From positions 1 through 13,621 of the forward strand of contig CAZSKU010000035.1 in the NCBI GenBank assembly GCA_964607515.1: a stretch of DNA of 13,621 nt, given 5' to 3'. Shown here piece after piece: positions 1 to 6,398 of the stretch (positions are counted from its first letter, which is position 1; the number at the start of each line of letters is the position of its first letter). Source of the stretch: UBA6080 sp964607515 (GTDB taxonomy: Bacteria; Fermentibacterota; Fermentibacteria; Fermentibacterales; JCC-6). The translations under genes were made by a program, and so were the position numbers. The notes beneath the pieces are model-generated. The model did no database searches, was not told the origin of the DNA, and saw only the letters and a list, made by a program, of their open reading frames with translations.

Positions 1-28
1 TAGTGTTACATAGATAAGTTGCACAAGT

Positions 29-1147
29 TTAGTCCGTCCCCATGAGTATTCGGGCGACCTCGGGGCGGGTGAATTCGACAGGGGGGAGTTCGCCCGAGGC
101 CAGCATTTCCCTGACCCTCGTTCCGGAAAGGAAGACGTGGTGGCTTGAATCATGAGGGCAGGTCCGGGATGTGGCCATATTGCCGCAGGTTCTGCAGAAG
201 AACGAGTGTTCGAACTTAAGCGGTGTTATTCCGATTTCCGAGGGATCGAAGGAATCGAAGATGGCCTGGGCATCGTAGGTGCCGTAGTAGTTCCCCACCC
301 CTGCATGGTCCCTGCCCACTATGAAGTGGGTGCAGCCGTAATTTTTCCGGGCGATTGCATGGAAAACCGCCTCTCTGGGGCCTGCGTACCTCATGGCGGC
401 GGGAAACACTGAAAGCGCCACCCTGTTAGCCGGGAAGTAGTCATCCAGGAGGCGGGTGTAGCAGCGCATTCTGGTCTCGGCAGGAATGTCGCCCTCCTTC
501 GTGTCTCCCACCAGGGGATGCACCAGCAGTCCGTCCACCATTTCCAGGGCGCACTTCTGCAGGTACTCGTGGGCGCGGTGAATGGGATTTCTTGTCTGGA
601 AAGCCACCACCGTCTTCCAACCCTTTTCCACGAAGAGAGCCCTGGTCTGAGTCGGAGTGAGACGGTACCCACTGAAAGGTCTGGATTCCCGAAGATCAAG
701 GCACTCAACGTCGCCTCCGATGCAGGTGTCGGAAAGCCCGTTCAGATACTCCACCCCCGGGTGCGCTGGATCGCTTGTAAGCAGAGTCTTCTCCGCTTCA
801 AGAAGGTTGTTCCTTCTGAACACATCACTGACCCGGATGAGCCCGAGAAGGGCTCCATCCCGGCGGAGCGCCGCCATATCGCCGGGAACCACTTCCGGAT
901 CACCGGCTTTTCTCGACAGGGTCACGGGAAGGCTGAATACCAGGCCACCGGCCAGGCGCATCCTCTCCAGGACGCTGGCATAGTCATCGGAACACATGAA
1001 CCCGGCAAGGGGGCTCAGGGCTCCGCACCCCATCATCTCCAGATCGCTGGCCTCCCTGGAGTCGAGGCTGAGCGACGGAAGGTCAGGCGGAATGAAGCCC
1101 GGTTCAATGTGCAGGTCTACAAGTCTGCCGCCGTGGGGGTCGATCAT
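29..1147 (-). CDS. sat: ATP sulfurylase (sulfate adenylyltransferase)
   Basis: This enzyme converts sulfate and ATP to adenosine 5'-phosphosulfate (APS) and pyrophosphate, the first step of sulfate assimilation. In sulfur-metabolising organisms it can work in the reverse, APS-consuming direction. The 372-residue product has the full single-domain prokaryotic form. The nucleotide/sulfate-binding QTRNP is at 184-188, followed by HxxH (H190, H193), and GRDHAG is at 278-283. A zinc site is formed by C318, C321 and C330 with a nearby histidine (H332 region), as in bacterial and archaeal Sat. No APS kinase domain is fused. The start is ATG, with AAGGA eight bases upstream inside the 25-bp gap after the thioredoxin-like gene. 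It is the last gene of the minus-strand run in this window, ends with TAA and has only 28 bp beyond it. No cysH, cysC, cysN, apr or dsr gene is visible, so the direction of its reaction cannot be told from context. Confidence 0.96.
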   Translation of the reverse strand: MIDPHGGRLVDLHIEPGFIPPDLPSLSLDSREASDLEMMGCGALSPLAGFMCSDDYASVLERMRLAGGLVFSLPVTLSRKAGDPEVVPGDMAALRRDGALLGLIRVSDVFRRNNLLEAEKTLLTSDPAHPGVEYLNGLSDTCIGGDVECLDLRESRPFSGYRLTPTQTRALFVEKGWKTVVAFQTRNPIHRAHEYLQKCALEMVDGLLVHPLVGDTKEGDIPAETRMRCYTRLLDDYFPANRVALSVFPAAMRYAGPREAVFHAIARKNYGCTHFIVGRDHAGVGNYYGTYDAQAIFDSFDPSEIGITPLKFEHSFFCRTCGNMATSRTCPHDSSHHVFLSGTRVREMLASGELPPVEFTRPEVARILMGTD

Positions 1148-1172
1148 GGTTTTCTTCCTTACTGTGAGAACC

Positions 1173-1790
1173 TCAGGGAGTGTACCTCTGAGGGGCGATG
1201 GTTCGGGTCGCCATGGCCTGGTTCAGAAGATCCCGGATCAGATCCTCAAGGGGAATCTGCTCCCAGGATTCGTAGTATCGAGCCGCAATGGCTCCGTTGG
1301 AATCTATTATGAGCACCGCCGGCATGGCGCTGACGCCGAACAGGCGGGCGGCTGAGGTGTCGGGGTCCAGAATCGTCGGACAGCGGAAAGGCCATCGGGA
1401 AGCCTCCTCCTCGGACTCCATTCCCACCGCCACGATCACGCACGCCACGGGAGAGTCGTTGAACCTGAACGCGATCTCCTCCATGCGGTTGACATCCTGC
1501 AGATCGGCCAGTTTCGTGAGGCTGTTGAAGAGAATCACCACCACATGGCCCTTCAACTCCTGGAAGAGGCTGAGACGCCCCGGAGAGTTAACCCAGACGT
1601 GCCCGCTGGGAAAGTCCGGCGCAAGGTTCTGGCGAAGAGCTTGCTCCGTTTCGGGCTGCATCCGGAACAGAAACCCGGCGAGCACCGCGAAAACAGCCAC
1701 GGCCAGAGCGAACAGAATAGCACCCCTGGCTCTGCTCCTGGAGTACTCGCTCTCGGGGAGATCATGCTTGCGCCGGAACAGCAGTCCCAA
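1173..1790 (-). CDS. Membrane-anchored thioredoxin-fold protein lacking CxxC
   Basis: The 205-residue protein has a basic N-terminus, one transmembrane helix at about residues 22-43, and then a thioredoxin/TlpA-like domain at about 58-190 that should lie outside the cytoplasmic membrane. The fold is supported by the GHVVVILF strand (81-88), the cis-proline motif SAMPAV (P157) and the VLIID strand after it. The WVNSP...LSLFQELKG lead-in resembles the thioredoxin domain of NHLRC2-type and TlpA-type proteins. Where those carry WCxxC this protein has T92-K93-L94-A95-D96, so both redox cysteines are missing. The only cysteines are C117 and C137. A disulfide-exchange role is therefore unlikely, and a binding or structural role is inferred. 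The start codon is TTG, supported by GGAAGG six bases upstream; the next methionine (M44) would remove the membrane helix. It follows the membrane-protein gene after 3 bp and precedes sat by 25 bp. Confidence 0.82.
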   Translation of the reverse strand: MGLLFRRKHDLPESEYSRSRARGAILFALAVAVFAVLAGFLFRMQPETEQALRQNLAPDFPSGHVWVNSPGRLSLFQELKGHVVVILFNSLTKLADLQDVNRMEEIAFRFNDSPVACVIVAVGMESEEEASRWPFRCPTILDPDTSAARLFGVSAMPAVLIIDSNGAIAARYYESWEQIPLEDLIRDLLNQAMATRTIAPQRYTP

Positions 1791-1793
1791 CTG

Positions 1794-2123
1794 CTACCTT
1801 CCCATCAGCCTTCCCAGCATGAATGCCAGGGGCATCCAGATGATGGCTCCGCCGAAGAAGAACAGCCATCCGTTCCTTACGAAACCGATGCTATCGTGAT
1901 GAAGAGAGACGATGGCAAGGGCGCTCCAGCCAACCAGCAGAAGCCCCAGCACGACACTCTCGGACCTGCGGGGATTCGCCGCCATCGAGGCGATGCCCAT
2001 GGCCGCGAAGATAACCGGCCACCACCGACCCAGGTTCAGGCCCATTCCCATGAGAAGAAACACGATTCCCAGGCCGCAGGCGATGACGGTAAATACGGTC
2101 AGACCTCTGCTGAAGGCTTTCAT
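1794..2123 (-). CDS. Small four-helix membrane protein, function unknown
   Basis: The 109-residue protein is strongly hydrophobic, with four predicted transmembrane helices at about 7-28, 31-48, 55-73 and 83-106. Between helices two and three is a short charged loop containing NPRRSES. The arrangement of glycine-rich helices with a GRWWPVIF segment resembles small LiaI/LiaF-type or DUF5668-type membrane proteins, but I cannot assign a family with certainty. The ATG start has an AGGTAGG-like ribosome site. The gene begins 6 bp after the lipoprotein gene and ends with TAG 3 bp before the TTG start of the thioredoxin-like gene, so the three are almost certainly co-translated. The shared envelope location suggests they act together; this is inference from position only. 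Confidence 0.8.
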   Translation of the reverse strand: MKAFSRGLTVFTVIACGLGIVFLLMGMGLNLGRWWPVIFAAMGIASMAANPRRSESVVLGLLLVGWSALAIVSLHHDSIGFVRNGWLFFFGGAIIWMPLAFMLGRLMGR

Positions 2124-2129
2124 GGCAAC

Positions 2130-2603
2130 CTACCTTTCCGGTTGGGAGGGTGGGCTGAGGGTGGTCAGATCCACCAGCCATCTCCCCCCGCTGAAAACCA
2201 CGCCGACCTCCTGAGAACCGTCGGCCGTACTCAGCACCACCACCGAGAGGGATTCGGAGATATGCTCCACCGACCTGACGGAGCCGGACAGATCGCAGCA
2301 TTCCGGATTGGCGGCCGCCATCCGCAGGAAGAGGTCGCGGCCGTCCATGGCTGCGAACTCCTCCGGAGTGACTCCGCCCGCCAGGGAATCCAGGGCAGCC
2401 AGGGACTCATCGTAGCCGAACCGCTTCAGAACCGCGGCGGTGGAGTCGTAGACGGCATGGGTGCCAGGCGACAGCAGCTCCCAGGCTTCCGGGGCAGACC
2501 CTCCGTCCAGACATGCCGCGAAAGCCTTCACCACCTGGGCGGCCGGGTCCTGCCCGCATCCGCACACGAGCAGAACAGCCATGGAAAGCAGCCTTTTCAT
2601 CAC
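2130..2603 (-). CDS. Small lipoprotein of unknown function
   Basis: The 157-residue product starts with a short signal peptide (basic MMKR, then a hydrophobic stretch) ending in the lipobox-like VCGC, with C16 as the likely lipidated residue. The cysteine at the -2 position is unusual. The mature part has helices (about 20-105) followed by beta strands (VRSVEHI, LSVVVLST, VGVVFSGGRWLVDL). This layout resembles the NTF2-like/DUF4878 lipoproteins, in which a strand with a conserved GG.W closes the sheet; that assignment is tentative. The GTG start at 2603 overlaps the DUF1015 stop by 4 bp in GTGA. An ATG one codon later (2600) is equally possible and changes the protein by one residue. Translational coupling with the DUF1015 gene is likely. 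The gene is followed 6 bp later by a membrane-protein gene. Confidence 0.8.
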   Translation of the reverse strand: MMKRLLSMAVLLVCGCGQDPAAQVVKAFAACLDGGSAPEAWELLSPGTHAVYDSTAAVLKRFGYDESLAALDSLAGGVTPEEFAAMDGRDLFLRMAAANPECCDLSGSVRSVEHISESLSVVVLSTADGSQEVGVVFSGGRWLVDLTTLSPPSQPER

Positions 2604-3838
2604 AGTCCGTGCACCACCAGGCCGCTTCTGAGCTTTGGTTCGAACCAGGTTGACTTGGGTGGCATCACCCTTCCGCTGTCCGCCACGGAGAGAAGCTGGT
2701 CCAGGGATGTGGGATACATGCTGAATGCCAGTGAGAACCTGCCGGAATCCACCAGGCGCACCAGTTCTCCGGTGCCCCGGATGCCCCCGATGAAGTCAAT
2801 CCTGTCCGATGTGCGTGGATCGGCGATTCCGAGAAGCGGTTCGAGGAGGTTCTTCTGGAGAATGCTCACATCGAGGCTCTCCACCGGATCGTTCTTCTCG
2901 TAAGTCCCTTCCACGGGCACCAGGGTGTACCACTGACCCCTGAGATACATGGAGAACTCCCGGGGCTCAAGGGGGCTTGCCTTGCCGGACCTGGTCACTA
3001 CGAACGACCCGGCCGCCGCCTCGAGAAACTGCTCGGGAGTCATCCCGTTCAGGTCGCGCACCACTCTGTTGTAGGGGAGGATTCTCAACTGGCTCTTCGG
3101 GAAGATCACCGCCAGAATGAAGTTGTATTCCTCAAGCCCTGTATGGTTGGGATTGGCCTCCCGCCTCCGTCTGGCGACTATAGCCCCGGAAGCACTCCTG
3201 TGGTGGCCGTCGGCTACGTAGAGGAATGGCACATTATCGCGGAAGCATGCTGCCAGGGTATCGATGTCGCCAGGATCCTCCACAATCCAGAGGGTGTGTC
3301 TGACCCCGTCGGGGGCTGTGAAATCGTATTCGGGCTCCCCGGAGCTGATTCGTCTCTCGATAAGGTCTATCTCCGTAATGTCCCGGTAGGTCAGAAAAAC
3401 AGGGCCGGCCTGGGCATTCTGGGACATGATGTGCCGAATCCTGTCCTCTTCCTTGGCCTTCCTGGTGTACTCATGCTTTCGGATCAGGTCGCGGTCGTAC
3501 TCCTCCGCAGACACACAGGTCACCAGGCCGGTCTGGGAGTGACCGCCCATTATCTGGCGGTAGAAGTAGAGGCGCGGAACCCGGTCCTGCACCATGAGGC
3601 CTTCCTCCACGAGACGCCTGAGGTTGACGGCCCCCTGGCGGTACACCTCGTCGCTGTACAGATCAATCCCGGGATCCAGGTCGACCTCGGGCTTCACAAC
3701 CCTGAGAAAGCTCAGAGGATTGTCCTTGACGATGTCCCTGGCTTCGTCGGAATCAAGAACATCGTACGGGGGAGAAGCTATTCTGTGGGCGAACTCCTTC
3801 CGGGGCCTGAGCCCCCGGAACGGCCTGATCATGGACAT
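2600..3838 (-). CDS. DUF1015 (COG4198) family protein, possible serine-kinase relative
   Basis: This 412-residue protein matches the full length of the DUF1015/COG4198 family. Visible family motifs are the N-terminal IRPFRGLRP (4-12), SPPYDVLD (22-29), the NPLSFLRV segment (40-47), KHEYTRKAKEEDR (121-133), the hallmark ADGHHRSAS (209-217), and the C-terminal MPPKSTWFEPKLRSGL (392-407). From family knowledge, DUF1015 has been linked to the ParB/sulfiredoxin-like fold that also includes the archaeal free-serine kinase SerK. A role in making O-phosphoserine is therefore plausible but unproven. The ATG start has GGAGG nine bases upstream, inside the end of gmd. The gene begins 3 bp after the gmd stop and overlaps the following lipoprotein gene by 4 bp. 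Presence of sat in the same run makes a cysteine-synthesis connection worth testing. Confidence 0.9.
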   Translation of the reverse strand: MSMIRPFRGLRPRKEFAHRIASPPYDVLDSDEARDIVKDNPLSFLRVVKPEVDLDPGIDLYSDEVYRQGAVNLRRLVEEGLMVQDRVPRLYFYRQIMGGHSQTGLVTCVSAEEYDRDLIRKHEYTRKAKEEDRIRHIMSQNAQAGPVFLTYRDITEIDLIERRISSGEPEYDFTAPDGVRHTLWIVEDPGDIDTLAACFRDNVPFLYVADGHHRSASGAIVARRRREANPNHTGLEEYNFILAVIFPKSQLRILPYNRVVRDLNGMTPEQFLEAAAGSFVVTRSGKASPLEPREFSMYLRGQWYTLVPVEGTYEKNDPVESLDVSILQKNLLEPLLGIADPRTSDRIDFIGGIRGTGELVRLVDSGRFSLAFSMYPTSLDQLLSVADSGRVMPPKSTWFEPKLRSGLVVHGL

Positions 3839-3841
3839 TTC

Positions 3842-4840
3842 TCAAATCCTCCGCTTGGTGTTGGAAAGAAGTTCCAAATCCGCATCTACCATTTCCCGCA
3901 CGAGCCCGCCGAAGCGGATTTCCGGCTGCCAGCCCAGCACCTGCCGGGCCTTCGCCGGGTCGCCCCGCAGGGAATCCACCTCAGTGGGCCTCATGTAACG
4001 CTGATCGGTTCTCACGTACCTTTTCCAGTCGAGGTCAAGACAGTTGAACGCCTCGTCCAGGAAATCCCTTACTGTACGGGTCTCCCCGGTGGCAACCACG
4101 TAGTCGCCGGGACTGTCCTGCTGAAGCATGGCGTGCATGGCCTTCACATAATCCCTGGCGTGCCCCCAGTCCCTGCCGGAGTCGAGGTTGCCCAGCGTCA
4201 GAGAGTCGGAGAGCCCGAGTTTTATCGCGGCGGCCCCCAGAGTGATCTTCCTGGTAACGAAATTCTCACCCCGCCTGGGAGACTCATGGTTGAAGAGTAT
4301 CCCGTTGGATGCGTGCAGTCCGTAGGCTTCCCGGCAGTTCACCACCATCCAGTGGGCGCACAGCTTCGACGCAGCATACGGGCTGCGGGGATGGAACGGG
4401 GTGTCCTCGTTCTGGGGAGGGGCGCTGGATCCGAACATCTCGCTGGTGCCGGCCTGGTAGAACCTGCACTTCCCGGTGAGCCCGGTTTCCCTCAGGGCGT
4501 CCAACAGCCTGATGACCCCCAGCGCGTTCACATCGGCGGTGTACTCGGGCATCTGGAAGGAGATACCCACATGGCTCTGGGCGGCGAGATTGTAGATCTC
4601 GTCGGGCTGAACCTTCTCGAGAATGCGGTTCAATGCGCTGGAATCGGTGAGATCCCCGTAATGCAGGAACATGGTCCGCCCGTAGACCGACTCGTTCCCG
4701 ATCAGGGACTCGATCCGACCCCTGTTGAAACTGCTCGCCCGGCGCACTACGCCGTGCACCGTGTAGCCCAGCCCCAGCAGGTATTCCGTGAGGTATGACC
4801 CGTCCTGACCGGTGATACCGGTGATCAGAGCCTTCTTCAA
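3842..4840 (-). CDS. gmd: GDP-mannose 4,6-dehydratase
   Basis: The enzyme converts GDP-D-mannose to GDP-4-keto-6-deoxy-D-mannose, the cytoplasmic branch point for GDP-fucose, GDP-rhamnose and GDP-perosamine used in surface polysaccharides. The 332-residue product is a complete short-chain dehydrogenase. The NAD(P)-binding GITGQDGSY is at 8-16, the characteristic VVRRASSFN at 31-39, and the catalytic triad is formed by T132 with E134 and by Y155xxxK159 in SPYAASK. The FNHESPRRGENFVTRKI segment (183-199) and GNLDSGRDWGHARDYV (217-232) are typical of Gmd. The start is TTG, not ATG; the Rossmann strand begins at residue 3, and GGGAGGT lies just upstream. No partner reductase or epimerase (fcl, rmd, per) is in the window, so the final sugar is unknown. 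The gene follows the TPR-like gene by 37 bp and precedes DUF1015 by 3 bp. Confidence 0.96.
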   Translation of the reverse strand: MKKALITGITGQDGSYLTEYLLGLGYTVHGVVRRASSFNRGRIESLIGNESVYGRTMFLHYGDLTDSSALNRILEKVQPDEIYNLAAQSHVGISFQMPEYTADVNALGVIRLLDALRETGLTGKCRFYQAGTSEMFGSSAPPQNEDTPFHPRSPYAASKLCAHWMVVNCREAYGLHASNGILFNHESPRRGENFVTRKITLGAAAIKLGLSDSLTLGNLDSGRDWGHARDYVKAMHAMLQQDSPGDYVVATGETRTVRDFLDEAFNCLDLDWKRYVRTDQRYMRPTEVDSLRGDPAKARQVLGWQPEIRFGGLVREMVDADLELLSNTKRRI

Positions 4841-4847
4841 GCCAAAG

Positions 4848-4854
4848 ACCTCCC
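4848..4854 (-). promoter_or_regulatory. Shine-Dalgarno that fixes the TTG start of gmd
   Basis: Read on the minus strand, GGGAGGT lies seven bases before TTG at 4840. Together with the Rossmann motif beginning immediately after, it supports TTG as the true start codon of gmd. Confidence 0.8.
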
Positions 4855-4877
4855 GTGGAAAAGGCTTCGGTAAAATA

Positions 4878-5597
4878 CTACCTTCTGCGGGTTGAGCCCA
4901 GGAAGGTTTTCAGGGCCTTTCTCTCGGCAAGCCAGCGGGGATCGAGAACGGGTCCCGAGATGGATCTGAAGGGCCTGATCCAGGCGTCCAGGGGCAAGCC
5001 CGATCGGACGAACAACTCCAAACCCTCCGCCACAACCCTCCACTTCCATTCCTTTTCGCCCCTGCCCCACCCGGCAAGGGTCTCCGGCAGAACCGCCGGA
5101 TCACGGCCCAGGTGGCAGGCCTCCAGAAGGGCTATCGTGGTCCACGGATAGCCCTCGGAATCACCCGCTGGACAGGGGTCGCCGGGGGCGCCGGACAGCC
5201 TTTCCGCCCTGGCCCTGAGAACCGGGATGTCCGCCAGCTCCATGCACCTCTCCCAGTCCCCTCTTGCCTCCGCCAGGAGAAAGAGGGGACCCCGGGCCAG
5301 GGCCGCGGCCCGACCCTCCATACCCTCCTCCAACCTTGCCCGGCGGGCCTGTTCGAAAACCGATTCAGCTTCCTTCCACCGGCCGGTGCGGCAGAGGACG
5401 TCCCCCAGCACCGAAAGCCCGGTTCCGCTCCTGCGGAGGGATCTTGCCGCGGCCAGCGCCTGGGAGGTCTGCCCGAGTTCAAGGAGTATCCGAACCTCCC
5501 GCTGCCCCAGTCGTAGCGCCGTTTGGGGGTCGGTCTCGGATTTCAGCATCTGTCTGACTCGAAGGAGTTGACAGCCGCCCGGTCTTTGATTACCCAT
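4878..5597 (-). CDS. TPR-like repeat protein
   Basis: The 239-residue protein is rich in Ala, Leu and Arg and consists largely of helices. One clear tetratricopeptide-like unit, GLSVLGDVLCRTGRWKEAES, is followed by VFEQARRA (about 59-86). Weaker helical hairpins lie on either side: TALRLGQREVRILLELGQTS at about 25-44, and LARGPLFLLAEARGDWERCM at about 100-120. The C-terminal third (about 150-239), with WKWRVVAEGLELF, has no family I recognise. There is no signal peptide, so a cytoplasmic scaffold or adaptor is the likeliest role; no specific function can be given. The ATG at 5597 has a weak GGTAGG just two bases away; M17 at 5549 has no ribosome site, so the longer form is preferred. It is the first gene of the minus-strand run. 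It diverges from the eIF2B-like gene with only 26 bp between start codons, so its promoter must lie inside that neighbour. Confidence 0.72.
   Translation of the reverse strand: MGNQRPGGCQLLRVRQMLKSETDPQTALRLGQREVRILLELGQTSQALAAARSLRRSGTGLSVLGDVLCRTGRWKEAESVFEQARRARLEEGMEGRAAALARGPLFLLAEARGDWERCMELADIPVLRARAERLSGAPGDPCPAGDSEGYPWTTIALLEACHLGRDPAVLPETLAGWGRGEKEWKWRVVAEGLELFVRSGLPLDAWIRPFRSISGPVLDPRWLAERKALKTFLGSTRRR
5568..5596 (+). promoter_or_regulatory. Possible promoter for the eIF2B-like/addBA operon
   Basis: A perfect -35 hexamer TTGACA (5568-5573) is followed after 17 bases by TACCCA (5591-5596). The latter is a poor -10, matching TATAAT at only two positions. Transcription would begin near 5603, about 20 bases before the ATG at 5624. 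The element lies within the first codons of the divergent TPR-like gene. The spacing is ideal but the -10 is weak, so this is a candidate only. Confidence 0.3.
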
Positions 5598-5623
5598 GAC
5601 CTACCAATTCGGATGGAGCTGCA

Positions 5624-6397
5624 ATGGACGAACTCTTCCGCGACATCGTATCCGACAGAACCCCGGGTGCTTCGGAAACATACATAAAAATCCTCAATCA
5701 CATCATTCTGGGAAACCTGAAGGACCCCGAGCTGCCCGAAGCACTTGTGGCTTCAGCGGGGGACATGGTGCCTCTCCACTACCTCGCCCGACGGCTCTCC
5801 CAGGAGCCGGTGTTCCGCTGGAAGGACACCGCCGGAGAAATGCAGAGGGAGATCAGACAGCAGGTAATAGAGGCGGGAATCCAGCTATACAAGCAGCTGG
5901 CGGAAACGGGCAACATCCTTCTCTGCCACAGCAGGAGCGGCTCCGTGCTCAAGGCCCTGGAGCACAGAAAAAACAGGGTGGATTCGGTTTTCCAGACGGT
6001 CTCCACGCCCGGAGAGGAAGGACGGAGCGCCGCGGAAACCCTCAAACAAAGCGGTTTCCGGGTAGAACTGATAGACGACGGCGATTTCCATAGACCCATC
6101 GGCATGGGGGCGATTCCCGTTCTCGGTGCCGATGCGGTCACCGAGGAGTTCATAGTGAACAAGGTGGGATCCCTGGCCATCGTTCAGGCGGCCCTGGAAG
6201 CGGATATATCCCCAATTTTCCTGGCCGGCAGGGAAAAACTCATTCAGGCCGGCGTTTACGGAAGCCGTCCGGAAAGCTCCATCTTCGAAAGGATCCCTCT
6301 GAACGGCGTGAAAGTGGTCGTAGGCCCCCAGCTGTTCGCCCTGCCGAAGCACTCCCAACGGCTGGAAACCATCATAGGCAGCCAGGATTTCCTCTGA
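5624..6397 (+). CDS. eIF2B/ribose-1,5-bisphosphate isomerase-family protein
   Basis: The 257-residue protein has the layout of the IF-2B superfamily, which includes eIF2B alpha/beta/delta, methylthioribose-1-phosphate isomerase (MtnA) and ribose-1,5-bisphosphate isomerase. A helical N-terminus (1-95) precedes a Rossmann-like domain. Family signatures are NILLCHSRSGSVLKAL (97-112), a degenerate STPGEEGRSAAETLKQSG (127-144) where the family has SRP...GR, and GADAVTEEFIVNKVGSLAI (168-186) matching the GAD...NKiGT motif with D170. Aligning H102 with the family histidine places S103 where the isomerases have their catalytic cysteine, as in eIF2B alpha. Isomerase activity is therefore doubtful, and binding of a sugar phosphate or nucleotide is the likelier inferred role. 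The ATG start has GGAG five bases upstream. The next gene, addB-like, begins 1 bp after the TGA, so the two are coupled. MtnA proteins are normally about 340-370 residues, so this is a short form. Confidence 0.8.
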   Translation: MDELFRDIVSDRTPGASETYIKILNHIILGNLKDPELPEALVASAGDMVPLHYLARRLSQEPVFRWKDTAGEMQREIRQQVIEAGIQLYKQLAETGNILLCHSRSGSVLKALEHRKNRVDSVFQTVSTPGEEGRSAAETLKQSGFRVELIDDGDFHRPIGMGAIPVLGADAVTEEFIVNKVGSLAIVQAALEADISPIFLAGREKLIQAGVYGSRPESSIFERIPLNGVKVVVGPQLFALPKHSQRLETIIGSQDFL

Positions 6398-6398
6398 C

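Noticed and set aside
1..28. Terminator after sat
   Set aside because: The 28 bases beyond the sat stop contain no inverted repeat or T-run, and the window ends there.
518..1312. A 264-codon plus-strand frame opposite sat
   Set aside because: It is antisense to a clear ATP sulfurylase and has no family features.
1545..2903. A 452-codon open frame on the plus strand
   Set aside because: It spans parts of four minus-strand genes with signal peptide, membrane and family signatures. Its product is rich in His, Gln and Gly with no recognisable domain.
3143..4798. A 551-codon open frame on the plus strand opposite gmd and DUF1015
   Set aside because: It lies antisense to two strongly recognised families, its product shows no coherent motif, and long antisense frames are common in GC-rich DNA.
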